Assembly (NCBI GenBank): GCA_052168355.1
Contig: JBQLZQ010000075.1
Location: 1 to 64,000, forward strand
Origin: JBQLZQ01 sp052168355
GTDB taxonomy: Bacteria; Pseudomonadota; Alphaproteobacteria; DSM-16000; Inquilinaceae
Length of the DNA stretch: 64,000 nucleotides
Reading direction: 5' to 3'
Shown here: in pieces, positions 8,589 through 16,066 of the stretch
How positions within the stretch are numbered: the stretch's first letter is position 1
Layout of the letters: each line of letters begins with the position of its first letter
Made by a program: the position numbers and the translations under genes
The notes under the pieces: model-generated
What the model was told of the DNA's origin: nothing
The model's database searches: none
The model's input: the letters and a program-made list of their open reading frames with translations, nothing else

Positions 8589-9440
8589 TCAGCCCTTGGA
8601 GGCGCCCAGGGTCAGACCGGCGATGAAATGCTTCTGCATCAGGAAGAACATGACCACCGGCGGTAGGGCGGCGACAATCGACCCGGCCGAGATAAGTTGC
8701 CACGACCCCGTCCATTGGCCGCGTAGCGACTGGATGCCGGCGGTGATGGGCTGCGAGGTGTCGCTTTGCACCAGCACCAGGGCCCAGAAATAGTCGTTCC
8801 AGATAAAGGTGAAGATCAGCACCGCCAGGGCGGCGATCGCCGGCCGCACCAGGGGCAGGACCACATGGCGGAAGATTTCGATCTCCGTCGCCCCTTCCAT
8901 GCGCGCCGCCTCGATCAGCTCGAAGGGAAGCTGCTTGATGAAGTTGCGCATGAACAGCACGCAGAACCCGGTCTGAAAGGCGATGTGGAACATGATCAGA
9001 CCGCCCAGCGTGTCATACATGCCCATCGCGATGGTTAGCTCCCGCACCGGGATCATGAGGATCTGGAAGGGGATGAAGTTGCCGGCGATGAACATGGCGA
9101 AGACCAGGATGTTCAGCTTGAACCGGTATTGCGCCAGCGCGAACCCGGCCATGGTGGCCAACGCGATCGATCCGACCACGGTCGGGATCGTGATCAGCAC
9201 GGAGTTGAGCAGGTAGAGGCCCATCGGCGTGCGCTGGAACACCTCGCTATAATTCTGGATCAGCAAGAAGTCGCTGGGCCAGCCCCAATAGTTGCCGAGA
9301 TTGAGGTCCTCCAGGCTGCGGATGCTGGTCAGCGCCACGGCCATGAGCGGCAGCAGCCAGATGAACAATGAGACCCACAGGGCGACGCGGTAGCCCATTT
9401 GGGCCGGGGCGGAGCGTTTTTCGATGGGAGTCGGGAACAT
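8589..9440 (-). CDS. Sugar ABC transporter permease (MalG type)
   Basis: This 283-residue inner-membrane protein has about six helices. The first is at ~20-38 (VALWVSLFIWLLPLMAVALT). The EAA loop, which docks on the ATPase, is seen as ELIEAARMEGATEIEIFRHVVLPL. The short cytoplasmic C-terminus LGASKG is typical of MalG-like subunits. The ATG at 9440 begins the conserved N-terminal stretch. It pairs with the MalF-type permease 14 bases upstream. Adjacent glycosidases suggest it imports galacto-oligosaccharides. No ATPase gene is in this operon. Confidence 0.93.
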   Translation of the reverse strand: MFPTPIEKRSAPAQMGYRVALWVSLFIWLLPLMAVALTSIRSLEDLNLGNYWGWPSDFLLIQNYSEVFQRTPMGLYLLNSVLITIPTVVGSIALATMAGFALAQYRFKLNILVFAMFIAGNFIPFQILMIPVRELTIAMGMYDTLGGLIMFHIAFQTGFCVLFMRNFIKQLPFELIEAARMEGATEIEIFRHVVLPLVRPAIAALAVLIFTFIWNDYFWALVLVQSDTSQPITAGIQSLRGQWTGSWQLISAGSIVAALPPVVMFFLMQKHFIAGLTLGASKG

Positions 9441-9454
9441 GGGCCGGTCTTCCC

Positions 9455-10396
9455 CTAACGTTCCGCGCGCAGCATGCGGGTCAGGAAATAGGTGATGTAG
9501 ACGGCCATGATCAGGAACAGCACCACGGCCACCGACGCGCCATACCCCATGCGGTAGTTGAACAGCGCCTCTTCGTACATCTTGTAGGCCAGCACGGTGG
9601 AACTGCCGTACGGCCCGCCGGCCGTCATGATGGCCACCAGATCGAAGCTGCGCAGGGCGCCGATGACGGTGATGACGATGGCCAGGAAGGTCGCGGGGCG
9701 CAGCTGCGGCAGGATGATGTGGAACAGCATCACCCAGCCTCTGGCCCCTTCGACGCGGGCCGCCTCGATCTGCTCGTGGTTGATGTTGTTGAGGCCGGTC
9801 AGGTACAGGATCATGCAATAGGCGGTTTGCGGCCACAGCCCGGCGGCGATGATCGCCGGGGTCACCCAGAACTCGTGGGACAGCAGCGATACCGGTTCCA
9901 CCGCGACCAGCCCCAGCACCGCGTTCAGCAGGCCGTTGAAAGGGTCGTAGAACCAGCTGAAGACCAGCCCGATGACCACCTGGCTGATGACGAAGGGGAA
10001 GAAGAACAGGGATTTGGCCAGGCGGATGCCGGCCACTTTCTGGTTGAGAAACAACGCCAGCGCCAGCCCGAAGACCGGCGCCAGCATAAACAGCGCCAGC
10101 CACATCACGTTGTTGCGGATGGCGATCCAGAAATCCGGGTCGTCGGTGATCAACTCGACGTAATTGTCGAACCCCACGAATGTCTTCTCGCCGATGCCAT
10201 CCCAGATGTGAAAGCTGATCCAAATGCTTTGCAGGATGGGATAGACCACGTAGATCGAGAACATGATCATCGCCGGCGCCAGAAACAGCCAGGGCGTCCA
10301 GCTCATCTGGGTGCGGCGGAGATAGGCCCGCCATGGGGCGACCGCGGCGCCGCCCGGCCCCACCGCGGGGGCCAGGCTGGTGCCGGAGCCGGTCAT
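9455..10396 (-). CDS. Sugar ABC transporter permease (MalF type)
   Basis: This 313-residue inner-membrane subunit has a first helix at ~32-52 (PWLFLAPAMIMFSIYVVYPI), a long loop before helix 2, and the EAA loop as EQIEAARVEGARGWVMLFHIILPQL. LTGGP is replaced by ITAGGP in the usual MalF position (LVAIMTAGGPYG). It lies one base after the binding-protein gene and 14 bases before the second permease, so the three are co-transcribed. It forms the translocation pore with that permease, and the substrate is inferred from the GH36/GH42 neighbours. Confidence 0.93.
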   Translation of the reverse strand: MTGSGTSLAPAVGPGGAAVAPWRAYLRRTQMSWTPWLFLAPAMIMFSIYVVYPILQSIWISFHIWDGIGEKTFVGFDNYVELITDDPDFWIAIRNNVMWLALFMLAPVFGLALALFLNQKVAGIRLAKSLFFFPFVISQVVIGLVFSWFYDPFNGLLNAVLGLVAVEPVSLLSHEFWVTPAIIAAGLWPQTAYCMILYLTGLNNINHEQIEAARVEGARGWVMLFHIILPQLRPATFLAIVITVIGALRSFDLVAIMTAGGPYGSSTVLAYKMYEEALFNYRMGYGASVAVVLFLIMAVYITYFLTRMLRAER

Positions 10397-10397
10397 G

Positions 10398-11645
10398 TCA
10401 GTTGCCCCGTTTCAGAATGCGCTCCCTCGCACGGTCGAGTTGCGTGAGGATCTGGTCCTGCCGGTCGGGCTTGACCATGAATTCCTGGAACCCTTCCATG
10501 CCGGCGCGGGCCATTTCCGGATCGGTATCGCGGTCGAAGAACTGGGCGATGCCATCGGCGTCGTTGAGCATGGTGTACCCGGCCTGCAGAAACCGGTCGT
10601 CGGCAACGCCGGCATCGCGATGGGGCGGCAGTTGAAGCATGCCGATGTTCAAATCGCGCTGCACCTCCGGCCGGGCGACAAAGGACAGGAACGTCCGCGC
10701 GTCTTCCTTGTTGCTGGCGCGGGCCGGGATGTGAATGGTGTCGATGGGCGCGTCCTCATACATGCCGATGGCGCTGTCGATGACCGGGAACTGGAAGAAC
10801 CCGATCTTGTCGGCGACGTCGTCCGGAAAGTTCGGCGTGATGAAATTGCCGATCAGATACATCGCCGCCTGCCCCTGATAAAGGAAGGGCTGGGCGTCCT
10901 GCCAGCTATAGGCGGCGTGGTTCTCGATAAAGCAGTCGGCGTCGATCAGCTTTTTCCAGTTGTCGAACACCGCCACCACGCGCGGGTCGGTATAAGGCAC
11001 ATCGCCGGCCATCAGCTCCATGTGGAAATCCAGGCCGTTGGTCCGCAGATTGAGGTAATCGAACCAGCCGGCGGCGGTCCACAGGAACTTGGTGCCGATG
11101 GTTACCGGCGCGATGCCCTCGGCCCGCAGCGCCCCACAGGCGGCCAGCAGGTCGTCGAACGTCTCGGGCACCCCGATGCCGGCCTGCTCGAACAGGTCGG
11201 TGCGGTAATACATGCCCCATTGGTAATAGGTGTAGGGCACGCCCCACTGGGCGTCGTCGATGGTCATCGCCGAGGTGGCCGACGCCATGGCGGTGGTCAG
11301 GTCGTGTTCTTCCCAGATATCGCTGACATCTTCCAAAAGGCCGCGGTCGACAAAGGCCTTCATGCGCTCGCCCGCGAACCAGAACACCACGTCCGGCGCT
11401 TCCGACGTCAGCCAGTTGCGGATCGCCGTCTTGTAGCTTTCATGGTCGAAAACGTTGAACTGGACCTCGATATCCGGATATTCGGCCTGGAAGTCGGCCA
11501 CCACCTTGTCCCACGCCGCCTTGGGCGCCGGGTCGGAGGTGTTGGCGTTGACGACCAGCGTTCCGGCCAGCGCTGGGGCGCCGTACAAGAGGCTCGCGGC
11601 AAGAACGGCCGCAAGGGCGGTGGAAGGGTCACGGGAACGCGCCAT
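10398..11645 (-). CDS. Sugar ABC transporter substrate-binding protein
   Basis: This 415-residue periplasmic protein belongs to the MalE-like (cluster B) family. The start at 11645 gives a good signal peptide (RDPSTALAAVLAASLLYGAPALA|GT). Longer upstream in-frame starts would bury it. Typical features are DKVVADFQAEYPDIEVQ near the N-terminus and aromatic residues around WGVPYTYYQWGMYYRTDLFEQAG, which usually line the sugar site. It is the first gene of the operon SBP, permease, permease, GH36, kinase. A consensus-like promoter lies about 110 bases upstream. The ligand is presumably an alpha- or beta-galactoside. Confidence 0.92.
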   Translation of the reverse strand: MARSRDPSTALAAVLAASLLYGAPALAGTLVVNANTSDPAPKAAWDKVVADFQAEYPDIEVQFNVFDHESYKTAIRNWLTSEAPDVVFWFAGERMKAFVDRGLLEDVSDIWEEHDLTTAMASATSAMTIDDAQWGVPYTYYQWGMYYRTDLFEQAGIGVPETFDDLLAACGALRAEGIAPVTIGTKFLWTAAGWFDYLNLRTNGLDFHMELMAGDVPYTDPRVVAVFDNWKKLIDADCFIENHAAYSWQDAQPFLYQGQAAMYLIGNFITPNFPDDVADKIGFFQFPVIDSAIGMYEDAPIDTIHIPARASNKEDARTFLSFVARPEVQRDLNIGMLQLPPHRDAGVADDRFLQAGYTMLNDADGIAQFFDRDTDPEMARAGMEGFQEFMVKPDRQDQILTQLDRARERILKRGN

Positions 11646-11752
11646 GGGGATCGGTCTCCTCACTGTAAGACAGGCCACCCTTTCGGCGGGCAACCGATTG
11701 TTCGGCGTCCGATCGCGCCATGATGAGAGGGGCACGCCGGACAGTTGTGAGC

Positions 11753-11780
11753 ATTGTCCGTTACACGGTAGGCGTGTCAA
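11753..11780 (-). promoter_or_regulatory. Sigma-70-like promoter of the galactoside ABC operon, with dyad
   Basis: On the minus strand a perfect TTGACA (11780-11775) is followed after 16 bases by GACAAT (11758-11753), which matches four of six -10 bases. The dyad ACACG-GTAGG-CGTGT (11763-11777) overlaps the -35 box and spacer, a position expected of a repressor site. A LacI-type or similar regulator is plausible but no cognate regulator gene adjoins it. Confidence 0.5.
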
Positions 11781-11804
11781 GGCTCCTGTCTTCACATTCT
11801 TTTG

Positions 11805-11816
11805 TCATATATATGA
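11805..11816. promoter_or_regulatory. AT-rich perfect palindrome in divergent mtnA/ABC region
   Basis: TCATATATATGA is a perfect 12-base palindrome. It lies 40 bases upstream of mtnA, between the two divergent transcription units. It may be an operator or simply the melted region of the mtnA promoter. Nothing in the window identifies a binding protein. Confidence 0.3.
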
Positions 11817-11856
11817 GTAATCGCCCCAACTGGCGCGGCGGATCGAGGGTCGAAGC

Positions 11857-12972
11857 ATGAAAATTGACGGGGTTGCCCATCGCACCATCTGGCCCGATGC
11901 CGGGCGGCAATGGGTCGGGATCATCGACCAGACCGTTCTGCCGCACCGGTTCGAAACGGTGCGCCTGGTCACGGTCGAGGATGCCGCGCGGGCCATCGAG
12001 GACATGCAGGTGCGCGGCGCGCCGCTGATCGGCGCCACCGCCGCCTATGGGATGGCCCTGGCGGTGCGCGACGATGCCTCGGACGAGGCCATCGACAGGG
12101 CTTACGAGCGTTTGGCGGCGACCCGCCCGACGGCGATCAATCTGCGCTGGGCGCTGGACCGGATACGCGGGCGCTTGCGCAACCGTCCACGGGACGATCG
12201 CGCCGACGCGGCGTGGACCGTGGCCGCCGACCTGTGCGACGAGGATGTGGCCATAAACCGCGGCATCGGCCGCCACGGGCTGGAGATCCTGCGCCGCGCC
12301 GCCGCCGCCAAACCGGCGGGCCAGCCGGTCAACGTGCTGACCCACTGCAACGCCGGTTGGCTGGCGACGGTGGATTGGGGCACCGCCACCGCTCCCCTTT
12401 ACATGGCCCATGACGAGGGCCTGCCGGTCCATGTCTGGGTCGACGAAACGCGGCCGCGCAACCAGGGCGCCTCGCTGACGGCGTGGGAACTGGGGCATCA
12501 CGGCGTCCCCCACACCGTCATCGCCGACAATGTGGGCGGCCATTTGATGCAGCACGGCATGGTGGATCTGTGCATCGTCGGCACCGACCGCACCACCGCC
12601 ACCGGCGACGTCGCCAACAAGATCGGCACCTATCTGAAGGCCCTGGCCGCCCGCGACAACGGCGTGCCGTTCTATGTCGCCCTGCCGTCGCCGACCATCG
12701 ACTGGACCGTCGCCGACGGGGTGGCGGAAATCCCCATCGAGCAGCGCGGCGGGGACGAGGTTTCGCGCATCGCCGGGCGCACCGACGCGGGCGAGGTCGT
12801 GTCGGTCACCGTCACGCCGGAGGGCAGCCCCGTCGCCAACTACGCCTTCGACGTGACGCCGGCCAGGCTGGTCACCGGCCTGATCACCGAACGCGGTATC
12901 GCCGAAGCCTCCGCCGAGGGGCTTGACGCCCTGTTTCCGGACCGGGGCGGGGAGAGGGGCGACCCTTTGTGA
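11857..12972 (+). CDS. mtnA: S-methyl-5-thioribose-1-phosphate isomerase
   Basis: This 371-residue cytoplasmic aldose-ketose isomerase converts 5-methylthioribose-1-phosphate to methylthioribulose-1-phosphate. Related enzymes also act on 5-deoxyribose-1-phosphate. The sugar-phosphate motif RGAPLIG is at 53-59. The catalytic pair is Cys164 (LTHCNAG) and Asp244 (VGTDRTTATGD), and ETRPRNQGASLTAWEL is fully conserved. These residues separate MtnA from the related eIF2B subunits. It stands alone, divergent from the galactoside operon. Its partner kinase mtnK is at 21.3-22.6 kb and a FucA-like aldolase is at 29.3 kb. No mtnBCDE genes of the full methionine salvage pathway are visible here. Confidence 0.95.
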   Translation: MKIDGVAHRTIWPDAGRQWVGIIDQTVLPHRFETVRLVTVEDAARAIEDMQVRGAPLIGATAAYGMALAVRDDASDEAIDRAYERLAATRPTAINLRWALDRIRGRLRNRPRDDRADAAWTVAADLCDEDVAINRGIGRHGLEILRRAAAAKPAGQPVNVLTHCNAGWLATVDWGTATAPLYMAHDEGLPVHVWVDETRPRNQGASLTAWELGHHGVPHTVIADNVGGHLMQHGMVDLCIVGTDRTTATGDVANKIGTYLKALAARDNGVPFYVALPSPTIDWTVADGVAEIPIEQRGGDEVSRIAGRTDAGEVVSVTVTPEGSPVANYAFDVTPARLVTGLITERGIAEASAEGLDALFPDRGGERGDPL

Positions 12973-13558
12973 CTGCCGGGGCTCCGCCAACGCGTTGCCG
13001 GTTCGGCGGGACGATTACTCCGCCGTCCGTTCCCTATACAGCGTCGGATCAATAATAAAACTGGTAAACAGTGTCCAGAAACATCCGTGACGCCGGATGG
13101 GTCATTTTGTTTTTGGTTAATTCTTGTTTTCTTAGTAATTGTTGTGTATTGTCTTTTTTGTGCTGAAAGGCGCGACAGACGGGAGAGAGCGTGGCTTATG
13201 CGGCGGGTCCTTGGGCCGCCGGGTAGTGGCGCCGCGAAGCGGCGGGTGGCGACGATCTTCGACGTCGCGATGAACGCCTGTCTTCCGCACATCCAAATCG
13301 CATAACCGGAGACCGGTACGTGCCGTTGGCCCATGGGGCTGGGCCCGGACTCTCGGCCGCGTCGCGCGCCAACGCCCCCGTCCGCTCCGTCGATCGCATG
13401 GGATTGAACGAACCCGCCAAGGCGGGGCGCGTGCGGACGATGGCCCGGAACCGGCAAGCGCTGATCGATGGAAGACGCACCGATCGGTCCGTCGGGCCGC
13501 CATCCTCGTCGAACTCGGTGTCGTGTTGGGTTTAAACGCTGTTCTGGGAGTACATGCA
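12973..13558 (+). other. 586-base intergenic region, no convincing gene
   Basis: No gene with a credible start, codon bias or homology was recognised between mtnA and the b561 fusion gene. The stretch 13045-13165 is markedly AT-rich compared with its surroundings and carries a hairpin followed by T-runs (described separately). The remainder returns to high GC. A short frame beginning at 13087 could encode 72 residues with a hydrophobic start, but it has no ribosome-binding site and begins inside the hairpin, so it is not called. Confidence 0.5.
13082..13114 (+). terminator. Probable rho-independent terminator after mtnA
   Basis: CATCCG (13082-13087) pairs with CGGATG (13094-13099) around a 6-base loop. 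A T-rich run (ATTTTGTTTTT, 13103-13113) follows. The stem is short, so efficiency may be modest. Confidence 0.45.
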
Positions 13559-15316
13559 ATGCCATCTCGTTCGTCGACCCCCGTGCTGCTGGTGGTCCTG
13601 CACTGGGCGTCGGTCGTCGCGATTACCGTTAGTGTTTTGTCGGGTTTGCGGATCGCCGCGGACGATCCGGACTCCGTCGTTAGCCGTTTTGTCGCCCCCA
13701 TCACCCTCTACGGCCAGGTCCACGAGATACACGCCCTGGCCGGGCTTGCCGTGGTCAGCGTGGCCCTGGCCTATGTGGCGTATATGTGGTTCGGCGCGCA
13801 CGGCGGCCGCCTGCGGATCCCGCCTCGGCCCCGGCAGGGCGGCAATAGGCGGCTGACATGGCGGCGTCGCAACCTCATCGTCTATCGCGTGATGTTCGCG
13901 CTGATCGCGGTCATGGGCGTCACCGGCGGCCTGCTCTACTTCGACTGGATCCCGTCGACGGGCGCGGCCTCGTGGTGGCTGCAGTCGGTGCATCTGGCGT
14001 CGGCCTGGGGCGTGCTCGCCATGACGCTTCTGCATGTGGTGGCCCAATACATGTTCGGCGCCGCGCCGGCCCAGGCCCTGGGCCGGCGCCTGCGGCAGGG
14101 ACTCGACTGGCTGCTCAAGATGCTGCGTCCTCGGGCCGAACGGGCCGGCCACAAGGGCCGGCTGCTGTCCCGCCCCGCGATGGTCCTGGCGGCGACGGCG
14201 GCCATCGGCGCCGCCGCCGGCGCGAGCATGTTGCGGGCGGACACGACCGTCTACATCGATCTGCCGCTCGCGAACGTGGCGCCGACCGAGGCGCCGCGTC
14301 TCGACGGCAGGACCGAAGACGCCGTCTGGACCGCCACGGCCCCCGCCCGGGTCATGACGCGGGAAGGGATCAACCTTCCGGGCGGCGAGAGCCTTGTCGA
14401 GGTGCGCGCCGCCCAGGACGGGGAGCACATCTATTTCCTGTTCCGCTGGCAGGACCCCACCCGCAGTTACAAGCATCTGCCGCTGATCAAGACGGCCGCG
14501 GGCTGGAGGCTGCTCCACGAGGAATACGATATCGAGGACGAGGACCTCTACTACGAGGACAAGTTCGCCGTCCTGCTCAGCCTCAAGCCCGTGATCGGCG
14601 GCGGCGTCACCCATCTTGGCCCCCGGCCGCTCGCCGGCCGGCCAGGCGGCCTATCCGGTCGCGGCCTGCACTACACGACCGACGGCTCCATCGCCGACAT
14701 GTGGCAGTGGAAGTCCGTACGCAGCCAGCCCCTCGGCGGGCTCGACGACGATTTCTTTGGGCCTCCCGTCGAACCCAAGGAGGCCGAGATCGCCGGCACC
14801 GCCCGCTACAAGGGCGGCTATGTCACGGATCCCGGCACCATCGGCTCGGCCAACAACTTCAAGCACGAGGGGCCGGGCGGCTACCGTGGCGAGGTCATTC
14901 CGCTCCGCCTGCCGGCCGACCATGCGGCCCTGGCGCGGCGTCTCGGCCCGCTCAACCCCGGCCCGGAGGCGGACGCGCAGGTCCCGTGGGCGATGTACGA
15001 GGGCGAATCCGCCGACTACACGCCGGAACTCGACGCCGCCATCCCGGTCGGCGCCATCGTTCCCGGCGTCCTCATCAAGGGTCAAGCCACCATCGAGGGC
15101 GACCGGGGCGACGTGCACACCGCCGCGGAATGGCGCGACGGCTGGTGGACGCTGGAGACGCGCCGCCGGCTGGATACCGGCAGCCCGAACGACGTCGCGA
15201 TCGCCGCCGGGATCCCCGTCTATCTGTGGGTCAGCGTGTTCGATGCCTCGCAGACCCGTCACAGCCGCCACATGCGGCCTCTCCGGCTGATGATGGCCGA
15301 GGCCGCCGGGTCCTGA
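13559..15316 (+). CDS. Cytochrome b561 domain fused to ethylbenzene-dehydrogenase-like heme-binding domain
   Basis: This 585-residue protein has two parts. Residues ~8-190 form a four-helix b561-type membrane cytochrome with candidate heme-ligand histidines in VVLHWASV, VHEIHALAGL, QSVHLASAW and TLLHVVAQY. After a further membrane segment (~208-230) residues ~240-580 resemble the EB_dh / DMSO-reductase gamma-subunit domain (APRLDGRTEDAVW, EHIYFLFRWQDPTRSYKHLP). This domain binds a b-type heme in the periplasm. The likely role is electron transfer between quinol and a periplasmic redox partner, which is not encoded nearby. The ATG at 13559 has GGGAG 8 bases upstream. It is an isolated gene upstream of a MarR regulator. 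Confidence 0.82.
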   Translation: MPSRSSTPVLLVVLHWASVVAITVSVLSGLRIAADDPDSVVSRFVAPITLYGQVHEIHALAGLAVVSVALAYVAYMWFGAHGGRLRIPPRPRQGGNRRLTWRRRNLIVYRVMFALIAVMGVTGGLLYFDWIPSTGAASWWLQSVHLASAWGVLAMTLLHVVAQYMFGAAPAQALGRRLRQGLDWLLKMLRPRAERAGHKGRLLSRPAMVLAATAAIGAAAGASMLRADTTVYIDLPLANVAPTEAPRLDGRTEDAVWTATAPARVMTREGINLPGGESLVEVRAAQDGEHIYFLFRWQDPTRSYKHLPLIKTAAGWRLLHEEYDIEDEDLYYEDKFAVLLSLKPVIGGGVTHLGPRPLAGRPGGLSGRGLHYTTDGSIADMWQWKSVRSQPLGGLDDDFFGPPVEPKEAEIAGTARYKGGYVTDPGTIGSANNFKHEGPGGYRGEVIPLRLPADHAALARRLGPLNPGPEADAQVPWAMYEGESADYTPELDAAIPVGAIVPGVLIKGQATIEGDRGDVHTAAEWRDGWWTLETRRRLDTGSPNDVAIAAGIPVYLWVSVFDASQTRHSRHMRPLRLMMAEAAGS

Positions 15317-15515
15317 CCGGCGCGGGTCTCCCCAATCTTGCTGCCGGACATGCAGGTCGCGGCAAAGGGGGGAGGTCGCTCGGCAGCCGACGATCTCCCC
15401 TATCCCGCGCGCCCTCACGCCTCGGGCTGACCACCCGGCCGACCTGACGGCGCGGTTCTCGTGACGGCGGTGCTCATCTATTCTCCGGTCAGGTTGGATA
15501 GAAGCCTTCAATGCC

Positions 15516-15543
15516 TTGACATGCATATGCACGACACTATCTT
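15516..15543 (+). promoter_or_regulatory. marR promoter with embedded palindromic operator
   Basis: TTGACA (15516-15521) and TATCTT (15538-15543) are spaced by 16 bases. A perfect palindrome TGCATATGCA (15522-15531) fills the spacer, where a repressor would block polymerase. The expected transcription start falls at about 15550, the A of the ATG, so the mRNA may be leaderless. The 8-mer ATATGCAC recurs before the efflux genes. Confidence 0.55.
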
Positions 15544-15549
15544 TATCCC

Positions 15550-15978
15550 ATGAGTGATGCCGCCCTTGCCCGCGATATGTGCGTCTGCTTTGGCGTGCGC
15601 CATGCCGCGCGGATCCTGACCCGCGCCTATGACGAGGCGTTGCGGCCCGCCGGTCTGAAGGCGACGCAGTTCTCGATCCTGACGGCGCTGTCCCTGGCCG
15701 GGAAGATCTCGATCACGGCCCTGGCCGACCTGATGGGTCACGACCGCAGCACCATGTCGCGCAACCTGCGGCCGCTGGAGCGCGACGGCCTTGTGACCCT
15801 GTCGCCGGAAGGCGCCCGCCGGGTCAGGACCGTCAGCATCACCACGGCCGGCCGGGAGCGCTACGAGGCCGCGTACCCCTTGTGGACCCAGGCCCAGGCA
15901 CAGGCGCTGTCGCGCATGGGCACGGACGGCTGGCCAAAGCTCAAGGCCGATCTGGCGACCTTGGAGAGCGCCATGTGA
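15550..15978 (+). CDS. MarR-family transcriptional regulator
   Basis: This 142-residue winged-helix protein has dimerisation helices at its ends, a recognition helix in ITALADLMGHDRSTMSRNLRPLERDGL (47-73) and a wing at about 76-90. Such proteins repress efflux or degradation genes and release DNA on binding a small aromatic ligand. It lies directly upstream of, and co-directional with, an RND adaptor/pump pair. A shared ATATGCAC element precedes both units, which points to local autoregulation and control of the pump. No ribosome-binding site precedes the ATG, consistent with a possible leaderless transcript. Three Cys/Met-rich positions near the N-terminus (DMCVCFG) could allow redox or thiol sensing, but that is speculative. 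Confidence 0.9.
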   Translation: MSDAALARDMCVCFGVRHAARILTRAYDEALRPAGLKATQFSILTALSLAGKISITALADLMGHDRSTMSRNLRPLERDGLVTLSPEGARRVRTVSITTAGRERYEAAYPLWTQAQAQALSRMGTDGWPKLKADLATLESAM

Positions 15979-16014
15979 TCCGACCCCTGGCCAAACGCCA
16001 TTCTGCGTCTAAGT

Positions 16015-16037
16015 GACGTGTATATGCACTATATCAC
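16015..16037 (+). promoter_or_regulatory. Candidate MarR operator before RND efflux genes
   Basis: An imperfect dyad GACGTGTATATGCAC / TATATCACG sits 30-50 bases upstream of the adaptor ATG. It shares ATATGCAC (16022-16029) and CACTAT (16027-16032) with the element in the marR promoter. The resemblance is seen directly. Binding by MarR is inference. Confidence 0.45.
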
Positions 16038-16066
16038 GGTGCGTCCCGACTGAGAGGTTGCCAAGC

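Noticed and set aside
6350..8626. 758-residue plus-strand frame antisense to the GH36 gene
   Set aside because: No recognisable motif and fully antisense to a gene with both catalytic aspartates.
13087..13305. 72-residue frame with a hydrophobic start in the AT-rich gap
   Set aside because: No ribosome-binding site, begins inside a terminator-like hairpin, and the second half is Arg-rich shadow sequence.
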